Shown here in pieces: positions 22,250 through 32,450 of a DNA stretch of 64,000 bases. Position 1 is the first letter of the stretch, and every line of letters starts with the position of its first letter. The stretch covers positions 25,465,413-25,529,412 of the forward strand of contig OZ038434.1 of the NCBI GenBank assembly GCA_964036275.1, in the 5' to 3' direction. This stretch comes from Litoditis marina. Taxonomy: Eukaryota > Nematoda > Chromadorea > Rhabditida > Rhabditidae. The notes beneath the pieces were generated by a model. The model searched no databases. It had not been told where the DNA came from and worked only from the letters and a program-made list of their open reading frames with translations. Position numbers and translations under genes: made by a program.

Positions 22250-23435
22250 AAAGCTTTCTCTGAAGTGAAAGTAGAAGGCTAGTTTCACATTTTCATCACG
22301 ATCACAGGTTCGAGTAAGAACAGTGACAGTATGGAATAGCGCACTGGCCGGCAGTTCCCAACCTGCGTCTCTTCAAAACATGCACTATTTCGTCTCGCAG
22401 GTCCACGGGATACATGTACTGCTAAATAGTGAAGAGAAACGCACATTTTTCGGAGTTTTCTGGAGTTTTCTTCTACGATATTTTTGCATTTCATGCGCAT
22501 AATAATCGATTTGGTTGGTTTTAATCAATTGTTTACCCACTTTTGTCCAAATTTCGGGATTTTCGCAAAAACTCGAAATTTCTTGAAAACATACAAACTT
22601 AGTATTTCGAATGTGCTGAACGAGAGTAAGTAGAACTAAATGCAGCATATGTGTATTTTCCGGTTGACGGGCAAATATGAAATTGTTCAACGCTTTGAGT
22701 CGCGGCTGGTTCCCCTATCGGTGTCATTACGTAAGCCGCTTTTCTGAGCATACGAAGCAAGATAGAGATATAAAAGTTTTGATATTGGTTTTTTATTTGC
22801 CAAAGGGTCAGATTGTTAACTCATGAGTCAAAATTAGAGCGGGACGGATTCTTTGACGCCAGGCGTTAACGCCGCGCGTTGAAAACAGGACGTTTTTATA
22901 TGCTTGCTGGCGTTAACGCCGACGTTTAACGCCGACGTGAAAAGTATGAATGCTGCCTAACTCGACTCGATTTGTACTTTTTGACTCGGGTTTGTTCTAG
23001 AACTAACGATTTTGAAAATGACGAAACGCAGCGGGTACAAACTACAAACACAGATGAAAAATGTAACATAGACCATATGAGCTTGATCAGGGAAAAGTTA
23101 ACCCTTTCAAACGTTTGTTTGATCTTTTCTACTTTTATAAAATACCGAAGTTGATTTATATCGGCGCCGGGATATTGCTGCATACAGCATATCCGCACAG
23201 CACATCAAACTTCAAGAGTATTAAACATCTGAGTGTACATTGATATTAAAACATCTGAGTGTTTGTTTGGCCTTGAAGTACATCACAGTTCTCACAATAC
23301 CGCTCAGATCACAAAGGTAACTAGTTTCGAGTCAAACTTCAAACACAGCAGACTTGGAAGAAACTCCAGTATCTGCCAGCTCGTCATTTACTTTCTCTAT
23401 AAATAACTTCCACTTCAAATTCGTACAATGCTTTT
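22250..23435. other. Intergenic between divergent genes F and G
   Basis: No gene supported. Includes a GC-richer GGCGTTAACGCC-type palindrome cluster around 22856-22940. The open frames here are short and without splice context. Confidence 0.45.
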
Positions 23436-23488
23436 CCCACTCGGGTATTTGCATTTGTTGGGAAAATCTAGATCAACCCTGATATATG
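23436..23488 (+). promoter_or_regulatory. Family promoter element with TATA box, gene G
   Basis: CCCACTCGGGTATTTGCATT, GGGAAAATCTAGATCA, then GATATATG. About 215 bases before the gene G start codon. Confidence 0.65.
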
Positions 23489-23697
23489 AAACGGTTACAA
23501 CTTCAATACAAGCGTGTTTCATTCTCAATTATTCTCCTCTCTTTATCACTCTCTTTTCCTTTATCTTTCTCTCTATCTCTCTCCCCTCTATCTCTCTCTT
23601 TTTCTCCCTTTTTTTAAGTGCTCCACTTTTAGAGAAAATTTTTCTTAGTTCCAAACTTTCATATCTCGAACTTGATAATGAACCTTCTTCTTTCCAG

Positions 23698-24957
23698 ATG
23701 ATTTCTCCAACTCTCCTACTAGTTGTGTTCGGAAGTGTTTTGGCCGCGCGGAAGCCAGATCTTAACAGGTAAAGTCGCCAGTCTCCACATGAAGACAGCA
23801 GAGGGTTTAATTGATTGAGCGATGCGGAGCGAGCGGTCGTTGATTATTTGTCAGCGGTTGAGAGAGTGTGTAGACCAGTGATACGCAGACTGGCTGGCTT
23901 TTTGCCAAGACCAAAATCGATGGTACGGTATCCACAACGGTTTGACAAATCATATATAGTCGACACCATTCTTACACAGACGCCTACAGTGAACATCCAA
24001 ACTATGAGATACATATTTTGTTAAACTAAATTTTCAAGATGTCAATGATTAAAAAGTACATCCTAATCCGAAAAATTCAACCTTATGTCTGAGGCGAAGT
24101 GATGTTGAGAAAGTGCAGAGACAGAGATACCTGATGCTGTATTCACAAACAACCCAGATTTTTGATAATAACAATATTATCAGCATGACGAATTTTTGAT
24201 GACAATAACGTTATCAACATGACAATCGTACTGGTGTACGGATCAAATTATCAAAAGCAGAACCAAACTTTGAAAGAACATGTTTTGGACACAACGATAA
24301 TAGATTCCAGCCTAGATTTACAATGTTTCTCCAACGGATATAACTACTATAAAGTGAATTAATACATCTTTCAACCCTAAATTTTCGTTTGCAGCCCCAC
24401 GCATTGCGAATTTCCACCACAATCGCTTTGGCAGGTCGTGAACGACCGATTTTTGCCTGACAACTGGAAAGTTGAGGCAGAAACAAAAGAAACGGCGAAG
24501 CGAATGATACTTACACAGGAAATGTTCCAACAATTGGATATAAGCAGAGGCCATGGAAAGTTCACGGAAGAACAGGCTCGTCAGAAGTTGAAGGAGTATT
24601 CGGGTGAGCAGTTAACTACTGTAGTAAACTACACTTGTCTCAGCCTTCCTGCGTCTCTCCGACCTGCACACTCTCTTGGCGAGGGCGCTACAAAAGTGGC
24701 TGGCCAACCGGCTGGGAATCGTGTGAGTGCGGGCTGCAGGCGCCTCGACCAGTGGGCGGGGCTTAGCAAAAAGTGGGCGTAACGCGCCGGCAGTCGGCAA
24801 CATTTTCTCTGATCAGGATAGATGGACTGATAGCGCCCCGCTTGCCACTCTGCCCCAAAACATAACTTTAGATATATTTATGGCAGATAGTCTGAAGACA
24901 AAGGAGCAAGTTGATGCTCTCTATAAGAAATATCTACGCGACAGAAAATCTCAGTGA
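23698..24957 (+). CDS. Secreted small-protein family member G
   Basis: Exons 23698-23768, 24395-24603 and 24887-24957 give 116 residues. The ATG follows TTTCCAG directly, which suggests a trans-splice acceptor. The signal peptide is MISPTLLLVVFGSVLA. The core reads DRFLPDNWKVEAETKETAKR (F in place of the usual G-[YIH]), then GHGKFTEEQARQKLKEYS. The C-terminal exon gives EQVDALYKKYLRDRKSQ. Junction phases are 2 and 1. AATAAA follows about 35 bases after the stop. It is the most regular member of the family and a good reference for the others. No catalytic motif or cysteine pattern suggests a biochemical function; secretion is inferred. Confidence 0.9.
24640..24815. mobile_element. Foldback element, family T2, diverged copy
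   Basis: TGCGTCTCTCCGACCTGCAC, AAAGTGGCTGGCCAACCGGC and a GGCGTAACGCGCCGGCAGTC tail. In intron 2 of gene G. Confidence 0.6.
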
Positions 24958-25226
24958 TCATGTCCAATTAAATGTTTCTTGATGAACGAAATAAAACACA
25001 TAATGCAATTCACTGTTTTATTGAAATGTTATTTAACTCGCGTTCGAAACACCATTCATTCGAGTGGGCGGTAATGCTTGTATATGACGGATGTAGTAGT
25101 ATTCCAACTTTATCTGATTAGTTTCTTGCCGAACTCGAAAAATAGAGATTCTGTGGGCTGAAAACTCTTAGAATATCGATGAACGTGTGGGAAATTTTGA
25201 GTTTGGCCGACAATCGCCGAACACAA

Positions 25227-25359
25227 TATACTGTTAGTCGACTGCAAAGTCACGTTAAAAATGTTGAACACAGCAGAATTCAGAAACGTGCAATAACGAA
25301 GTGCACGCTTTCTCATAAAAATTCTAAGTTTACGTGACTATTCAGTTCACTTCTAGTAT
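25227..25359. mobile_element. TIR element, family T1 (copy 6)
   Basis: TATACTGTTAGTCGACTGCA to TTTACGTGACTATTCAGTTC and ACTTCTAGTAT. Between the convergent genes G and H. Confidence 0.75.
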
Positions 25360-25551
25360 GTATATACGCCGCCGGATCATGAGTTTTATAGATCACATGT
25401 GCGAAGTTGAGTGGTTAAAGGTACTAATATGAAATGACTATTGTTACTTACATAATTCCCCTTCGTTAGGACTTATACTTCCAAAAACCATGTTCAAACC
25501 AACAAGATTGTCCCATAGTAAGTAATTTATTTTCGTTCAGCAACAAAAACA

Positions 25552-26597
25552 TCATAGTCTTCCTCGAGACTTTCTGACGCGTAGGTATTTTTCATATTGA
25601 GCTTCAATTTCTTCTCTTGTCTTTGTTTCCTGTGTACCTGGAAAAGGCAAACTATGAGCATGGAAGTGACAACATGGAGGTCCGAACCCCGTATAGTCGT
25701 CGCCAACGAAAATGCGGGAAGTTACTGTATATCGCACTTTCCGCTGTGTACGCACACATGTCTTCAATTCCAAATCTTGCCCGTTATGACCACTAATAGC
25801 GCAGTCGTTAGCGCACTGCTACGGAACTTTTGCGGCCAGGTTCGATTTTCGGTTCGGTTCAGTTCTCCAGGGACCGGTTCGAAAATCGGTTAGGTAAAGA
25901 CCGGGTTCTCCAGTGAATAGGCCATGCAAACTACCGAAATAGAACTACTATTATCTTGGGGAGAAAAAATTCATATGCAGATAAAAATAGCTGACCTGTG
26001 AACTCCTCAAATTTCTGGACAGCTTCTCTTTCAGTGAACATCCCGGCATACACACCCTCCCCCAGTTTTCTATGGAAATCGTTTGTGAGTATCAGTCGCA
26101 TGGCTTTTTCCTTGATTTCTGGTGACACGTTCCAGTTTTTAGGCAGATATCCCATTCCTATGACGTCATAAAGCGTTGGTGGTGGAATATCGCAAATCCT
26201 AAAAGTATTTGTTGTTTGGTGTCAATACACGTAAATCACGAACTTTACTGGGATCACCGAATTCATACTACAAACACTGTGAAATGGCACAGCATACATC
26301 GTATAGACGAGCTCAGTTCCAGATCTCTTTATCACTATTCTTTTACACATGAATACTCTAAAACCATTAATAAAAGTGGCATTCTATGTTTGAGATTATG
26401 AAAAAAACTGCGACCGAAAGCCAATTTTATCCAATTTCTGACTTGGAATCAAGCTCGCCTCGGAAAATGACCGTTTTCCGAGTTTTTGTGTAAACAAAAA
26501 GTTGAAAGCCCTACGCTATGTCAGGGTCTGGCGAATTCGCCTGCAGTGAGGCCAGTACGCTCCCAATGAGAAGGAATAGAAGGAACGGATGAAACAT
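25552..26597 (-). CDS. Secreted small-protein family member H
   Basis: Exons 26597-26515, 26198-25996 and 25637-25552 give 123 residues. The signal peptide is MFHPFLLFLLIGSVLA. Exon 1 ends SPDPDIA and joins ICDIPPPTLYDV in phase 2 using a GTAGGG donor. The core is GMGYLPKNWNVSPEIKEKAM, then AGMFTEREAVQKFEEFTG. The tail is EIEAQYEKYLRVRKSRGRL. The start codon follows TTTCCAG. The promoter element with a TATA box lies about 390 bases upstream. Confidence 0.88.
25692..25860 (+). repeat. tRNA-like short element, family T3, 3' truncated
   Basis: TATAGTCGTCGCCAACG to GGCCAGGTTCGATT, then replaced by unrelated sequence. In intron 2 of gene H. Confidence 0.65.
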
Positions 26598-26629
26598 CTG
26601 GAAAGAAGAGAGTTGTGGAGGATGAAGAC

Positions 26630-26690
26630 CAGTGGGGAGAGAAAGAGAGAGAGAAGAGAGAAAGAGAAAAAGAGAGAGATAAAAAATATA
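26630..26690. repeat. GA microsatellite
   Basis: Short impure (GA)n directly upstream of the gene H start codon, in its likely 5' untranslated or outron region. Confidence 0.85.
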
Positions 26691-26718
26691 TAAATCTAAC
26701 TATGTTATAGGAGTGACG

Positions 26719-26915
26719 TATAGTCGTCGCCAGGGGAAAGGCGGGAGGTTACTGTATATCTCACTTTCCGTTGTGTACGCACACAAGTCTTCGATTGCAA
26801 GGCTTTGTGGCTATGTGCTCTAATAGCGCAGTTGTTAGCGGCCTGCTAGGAATGTTTTGCTCGCACGTTCGATTCCGGCGAGAGATAGAAATCCATAAAT
26901 TTGGCACCCACTATA
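26719..26915 (+). repeat. tRNA-like short element, family T3 (copy 5)
   Basis: TATAGTCGTCGCC start, GCGCAGTTGTTAGCGGC and CACGTTCGATTCCGGC inside, ACCCACTATA end. Inserted between the gene H promoter element and its start codon. Confidence 0.75.
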
Positions 26916-26977
26916 AGGTTAAGAATTTCATATTGCAAAGAGAGATGAAGAGAGATGCTACAAATTGGAGCAGTTTT

Positions 26978-27033
26978 TATTATATAGTATGTTGATCTAC
27001 ATTTTCCCAGCAAATGCAAATACCCGAGTGGGA
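26978..27033 (-). promoter_or_regulatory. Family promoter element with TATA box, gene H
   Basis: Minus strand: CCCACTCGGGTATTTGCATT, GGGAAAATGTAGATCA, then CTATATAATA. A textbook copy. Confidence 0.7.
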
Positions 27034-27408
27034 AAAATGCAAATTGTGGAAATGCAAGCTTTTTTGGATATTGCAGGAAGTTTCTAATTAGCCCAATAGA
27101 AGTTTTAATTTCTGGGAATTGAGCTTCACTCGCTAATTTTTATTCTTTCGTGTTTCACTTTCATCTAGATTACCCTGTTTGCCGTTTCTTTTTGGAGAAA
27201 CCTTCGATTCGTCTGCCATCAAGTCTCATATATCGGTCGCTGATTACTTCTCAGCAGTTGAGAGAGTGTGTAGATCAATGATACGCAGACTGGCTGGCCC
27301 TCCGCCAAACTCCGCCCCTTACAAAATCTATTGACAAACTTCATACACAAATGTTATGCTTGTCGTTGTTTGGATCGTTTCAGAAGATGTACACATTTTA
27401 CAGGAAAC

Positions 27409-27575
27409 GTGGCAATCCCTCTAATCTCACTAGAAGTTCACATGTGTTTCTTATGAGACACCTCATGAGCTACTGAACTCTAAATGTTGTAGCATAGCAA
27501 TCAATAGATACTCATGAGAAGCTCATGCGAATAGCTCATGAGGTATCTCATGAGATTTTGGAGGGATTGCCACGC
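27409..27575. mobile_element. Foldback element, family T5 (copy 2)
   Basis: CGTGGCAATCCCTC to GGGATTGCCACGCCGCC with the internal word TAGCATAGCAATCAATAGA shared with 14522-14705. Confidence 0.7.
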
Positions 27576-28041
27576 CGCCAGGTGTTTATAGTTTGTAATT
27601 TGAGGTATAACTTTATTCATTGGCCAGATTTTGATTTAACGATTTTACATTTACCTTTATTTACATTTCACTTTTACTTTTATTTACATATTACGATTTT
27701 ATATTTACGATTTTACATTTACCAGATTTCAGACATCGTTGCTCTGGGATTTGGGTTGGTTGCATAAACGAACATGTGTTACGTGCACAGAAAGTGTTGT
27801 CAATCGATTATGAAAAACCGATATTTCGAGTTTCGACTTTCGAGCCATTTGAAATTTCGATTCGATTGGATTTTGCGTAGTTCGGAAAAAAACCGATTCA
27901 TTCGATTTTCCACTTTCGTTTTTTAATGGAAATCTCACTCCATGGGCTAGATAAATTATGTGAATGCGCTATATCATTGCAGACATCGTTGCTCTGTGAT
28001 TTGGGTTGGTTGCATGCACGAACATGAAGTTACGTGTATTC

Positions 28042-28165
28042 TTAAAGAAGGACGATTATGTGGTCCAATCCCAACTATTCAGTCCTTTAAACTGCAATAC
28101 ATTTTCCAATTGCCGTGTGAAGGACCGTTGACACGGGATCGGTCCACATAATCGTCCTGCTTTAA
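28042..28165. mobile_element. Foldback element, family T4 (copy 2)
   Basis: AAAGAAGGACGATTATGTGG at the left and CCACATAATCGTCCTGCTTT at the right, near-perfect arms. Confidence 0.85.
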
Positions 28166-28192
28166 CTTCATGGCCATTAAAAGGACCGTACC

Positions 28193-28464
28193 GGTGAATT
28201 CTATATCTAACCGGGTTTTTAGGTAACCTAACCCTTTTTGGTAACCTATTTTTTAGGTTACCTCAGTAGGTAACCGGTTGGTAACCTAAAATGAAAAACC
28301 GGTTACCTGTTTTTCTAACGCAAAACTTGGTTTTTACCGTTAGTTTGAACGGTAACCAGATTTTAGTTTCACGTTACTTTCAGGTTACCTACAAGTATCC
28401 TGAAAAAGAGGTTACCAAAAAAAAGGGTTAGGTTACCTAAAAACCGGGTTAGTTGTAGAATTGG
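28193..28464. mobile_element. GGTAACC palindromic element, family T6 (copy 2)
   Basis: Starts GAATTCTATATCTAACCGGG and ends CCGGGTTAGTTGTAGAATT. Nearly the reverse complement of 52803-53075, so the two are recent relatives. Confidence 0.85.
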
Positions 28465-28664
28465 CCGACCGTACCTCTTCAATTTGATGGTACTAGTTAA
28501 CAGTGGTCACATAAGAACAAAAAATAGGTCGATCGTAATCAGTGACATTTTCCTAGCTTGGTTTTCATGCTTTTCAATCGATCTCCATAGAGAAACGGTT
28601 TTTTGAAGTACATTTTTATCTGCAACAAAGACATCATGGAACATGATCATTCAGGATTCTCGTT

Positions 28665-29950
28665 TCAAATGTATCGTTCATATTCAGCTTCCACTTCTTG
28701 TCTTGTTCTCGTTTTCAGGTTATCTGGAAAAACAACTTGTAAACAGGGAAGTTACATTTTGGGTGGTCAAGTGCCTAGCGGGGCGCTCACGCTAGATCTA
28801 TCACGGGTTCGATCCCACTCGGCGCCACTGTGCATGAGATGGAATCAAGCTAAAAAACAATGAATTTTTGCGGTTTCTCTAACTGTACCCTTCTGTAAAC
28901 AACCTGAATGATTGAAGATAATACGTTGAATTGATGAAGCAATGACTTTATACCGTTAGTCAGTTGCAGAGTCACGTGAAACTTTTTAATACAGCAGAAC
29001 TCATAAACGTGCAATGACAAGTGAGCGATTTCTCATTAAATTGCTAATTTCACGTGACTATACAATTTACGTCTAGCACAATGTGTTTGGAAGAAAAAAC
29101 TGCTGACCAGCGTACGCGTGAAACTTCTGAATAAGCTGTGATACAGTTATTTTTCCGTCTCTCTCCATTTTTTCCAATTGGGTGAAGGCCGCTTGCAAGA
29201 GAATCTCTCGTTTTGCGTCTTCTTTGAGCTGTGGCGAAGCAATCCAATCAGTCGGAACATGGCCAATGCTCACGACATCGCGGAGCGATGGTTGATGAAG
29301 TCCAAATTGGATGCTAGTCCTTAGAGTATATTGATTTCAGTTCGGTTGATTGATTCAGAGTGATTGGACAGAAGTTAAATAAGAAAATTTGCTCCATCTT
29401 TTCAACCATTTATTTCTAGATCAGGTAGATATATAGATTTGTGAAAGACGATATGTGGTCCAATCGCAACGCTCCAGTCCTTCAAACAGCATTACATTTT
29501 CCAATTGCAGTTAAAGGACCGTTGACACGGGATTGGTCCACACAATCGTTCTTCTTTATAGTATAGTATTTTTCAGTCCTACTGAGACTTATACAGCACA
29601 AAACTTACATTACGTTCAAAATACCTGAAGGTTATCGAAAAGTTGAGAAGGCTTGGATTGGTTCCTGATTCTCTAGTACAGTAAGTGTTCGAAAAGTTGA
29701 AGTTCACACTAGTTAACAGTCATTGGAACATTTGATGTTGTACTGTAGGAGTCTGAATACTATACTACTATCTGAAACTTAGTTCGGATTGGGAAGTAGT
29801 TATAGAATAGTTCGAAAGTGTACTGTAATTTCGGTGACAATGGTGCGGACTATACCTGTACTGATATGGTCGGTCAGCGAACGAAGGATGTGATATGTAT
29901 GTACCCAGAACACTTCCGAAGACAGCTAATAGCACAATTGGATGGATCAT
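28665..29950 (-). CDS. Secreted small-protein family member I
   Basis: Exons 29950-29856, 29319-29108 and 28723-28665 give 121 residues. The signal peptide is MIHPIVLLAVFGSVLG. The core is DVVSIGHVPTDWIASPQLK, then DGKITVSQLIQKFHAYAG. The last exon gives RQEVEAEYERYI and stops before the basic tail of its paralogues. Phases are 2 and 1. The exon 2 acceptor is CTCTAAG, weak for a nematode, so the first residues of exon 2 are the least certain part. The N-terminus closely matches gene J, which lies divergently on the other side of the GA-repeat block. Confidence 0.85.
28751..28828 (+). repeat. tRNA-like fragment
   Basis: GGTCAAGTGCCTAGCGGGGC (A-box-like) and CGGGTTCGATCCCACTCGG (B-box-like) spaced as in a tRNA. 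A full cloverleaf is not convincing. In intron 2 of gene I. Confidence 0.45.
28949..29078. mobile_element. TIR element, family T1 (copy 7)
   Basis: TATACCGTTAGTCAGTTGCA to TTTCACGTGACTATACAATT and ACGTCTAGCA. In intron 2 of gene I. Confidence 0.7.
29441..29558. mobile_element. Foldback element, family T4 (copy 3)
   Basis: GTGAAAGACGATATGTGGTC to GATTGGTCCACACAATCGTT; in intron 1 of gene I. Confidence 0.8.
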
Positions 29951-29999
29951 CTGGATGAAAAGGATTAGAGAAAGGGGTTTTCATCAAGTTTAGGATCGC

Positions 30000-30104
30000 T
30001 TGGAAAGAAGGAAGAAGAAGAAATGGAAAGAGAAAAAAGACAAAGAGGAAGAGAGGGAGAGAAAGAGATAGACAGAGAGAGAAAGATGAAGAGAGAGGGG
30101 GATG

Positions 30105-30155
<51 letters not shown>

Positions 30156-30189
30156 AAAGAGAGAGAGAGAGAGAGAGACAGAGAGAGAC

Positions 30190-30284
<95 letters not shown>

Positions 30285-30295
30285 GAAGGGAGAGG

Positions 30296-30346
<51 letters not shown>

Positions 30347-30357
30347 GAAGGGAGAGG

Positions 30358-30398
<41 letters not shown>

Positions 30399-30409
30399 GA
30401 AGGGAGAGG

Positions 30410-30458
<49 letters not shown>

Positions 30459-30469
30459 GAAGGGAGAGG

Positions 30470-30520
<51 letters not shown>

Positions 30521-30541
30521 GGGAGAGAGGGTAGAGAGAGG

Positions 30542-30585
<44 letters not shown>

Positions 30586-30612
30586 AAAGAGAGAGAGAGA
30601 GAAAGGGGAAGG
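30000..30612. repeat. GA microsatellite with higher-order repeat
   Basis: (GA)n interrupted by a recurring GGAAGGGAGAGGGTAGAGAG unit, about five copies with spacings of roughly 55-70 bases, and by a CTAAAGAG variant near both ends. It separates the divergent genes I and J and lies in the upstream region of gene I. Confidence 0.9.
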
Positions 30613-30639
30613 AAGTCTGCATTTTTCTGAATCTGGCTG

Positions 30640-30800
30640 GGTGGTTTTTATGTGAAGAAAAGTCCATGTGTTCCATGCTGATTGGTTAGTCTGAAACGTA
30701 ATCAGTATTCAGTTATAGTTCTAAAGTGGAATTGATTCATTCACGATTCGACAGGCGACTTTCCCAATTGTTATATAAACAATTGGAGAAAGATAAGGAA
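30640..30800 (-). promoter_or_regulatory. Upstream block shared with gene E (CCAAT type)
   Basis: Repeats the word TCCATGTGTTCCATGCTGAT and GTGGAATTGATTCATTCACG of 20165-20385. It lies about 0.69-0.85 kb upstream of gene I in the same orientation as the other copy relative to gene E. It also lies 0.45-0.6 kb upstream of the divergent gene J. Confidence 0.5.
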
Positions 30801-30911
30801 AAATGTCAATAAAAATGATAAAATAAGGTATACTGATAGTATATTTATTGCACATAGTATTGTTCTGGAGACAAACTTTAACAAAAATACTGTTTCCACA
30901 ATTTGCATTTT

Positions 30912-30965
30912 TCCCACTCGCGTATTTGCATTTGCTGGGAGAATGTAGATCAACCTGGTATATAA
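30912..30965 (+). promoter_or_regulatory. Family promoter element with TATA box, gene J
   Basis: CCCACTCGCGTATTTGCATT, GGGAGAATGTAGATCA, then GTATATAA at 30958-30965. About 285 bases before the gene J start. Confidence 0.7.
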
Positions 30966-30999
30966 TACTGCTGCAACCGTTCCATTCTCAATGTTATTT

Positions 31000-31203
31000 T
31001 TCTCTCCTACTCTCTCCCCCCCCCCCCCCTTCCCCTGTTTCTATTTCTCCTCATTGCTCCCTTTTCTCTTTTCCTCTCTCCTTTCCTTTCTATCTCTTTT
31101 CTCTCTCACTCTCTATTTTGTACCTCTCTGTATCCTTTTTTCTCTTCCTCTCCCTCTCTTACTCTCTCCTTCTCTCTCTCTCTCTCCTCCCCTCTCCCTT
31201 CCA
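31000..31203. repeat. CT-rich tract in the 5' region of gene J
   Basis: Impure (CT)n with a C11 run at about 31018, between the TATA box and the start codon of gene J. The equivalent position in gene G (23530-23610) is also CT-rich. Confidence 0.8.
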
Positions 31204-31249
31204 GTTATCAGACCTGACAGTTCCTTACTCCAATATGTTTTTCTTCCAG

Positions 31250-32419
31250 ATGATTCATCCAATTCTTCTATTCGTAGTCATCGCAAGTGCCCTGGCATAC
31301 CCTTACGCTAATGTACCAGACGATTATGAGTAAGTCATTCCTATAGTTGTCGCTCAAACAAAGGCGGTGGTATACTGTATGTCTCACTTTGTGCTGTGTA
31401 AAAACACATATATTTGATTCGTCCATAGTCCACAGCGTTTCCGTACCGCATTTATTAGATTCTACTTCAGAATAAATGACTACAAAATTGTACCATCATC
31501 ACGTTATAATAACGCAAGGTCATAATTTTCTATGCTCGTCTGCATTTCCGCACCATCTCATTTTCAATCTCTCAATCGCATATTTTCGCACCCTCACGAT
31601 GAATTTTTAGGTCCATTACGTCCTAAACTGTTCCTAATACATATGGATGAATAAATTATTATTGAGTGTTGGCATGAGCCCAGTTGGTGTATTGGTTAGC
31701 GCTCAGACAATTCCCAGCCAATTGGCCAGCCACTTTTTTATTGGCTGAGCGAGAGAGTGTGCAGGTCAGAGAGACCCAGATGTCTGCGGCCTCATTGACC
31801 TGCACACTCTCTCGCTTTTGTAGCTGGCCAATCAAAGAAAATTGGCGCCAATCGTTCTGAGCGTCCTCGTCCGTCAAACTGTTAGGCTCGGTTCGAGTCT
31901 CACATGAGGCGGATATTTCCGAAACTTGGCAGGTACTAAACGGGATAATCGTGCACCCGGCCTCAGGGTACTTTCATGGATATCTTCAATATGATATTTG
32001 TACTATAGTAAAAGATTATTAATATATATACACATTTTATGCTATATATTAATTTCAGGATTACCAACTGCTTACCGGCGTCCGTGAGGAGTGTTGTGGA
32101 TCAAGGTTATCTGCCAGAAGATTGGAATGTTTCGCCGGAAACCAAAGAAGAAGCCATGAGAGAGATACTTATGATCAACCAGTTCGAGTAGGAGGGAGAG
32201 AGAGAAAGAGAGGGAGAGATAGGGAGAGAGAGGGGGAGGGAGAGAGGGAGGGATAGAGAAAGAGAGAGGGAGAAAGAGAGAGGGAGAGAAAGAGAGAGAG
32301 GGAGAAAGAGAGAAAGAGAGATAGAAGGGGAGGGAGAAAGAGAGTGAGAAAGAGAGGGAGAGATAGGGAGAGAGAGGGGGAGGGAGAGAGGGAGGGATAG
32401 AGAAAGAAAGAGGGAGGAA

Positions 32420-32450
<31 letters not shown>

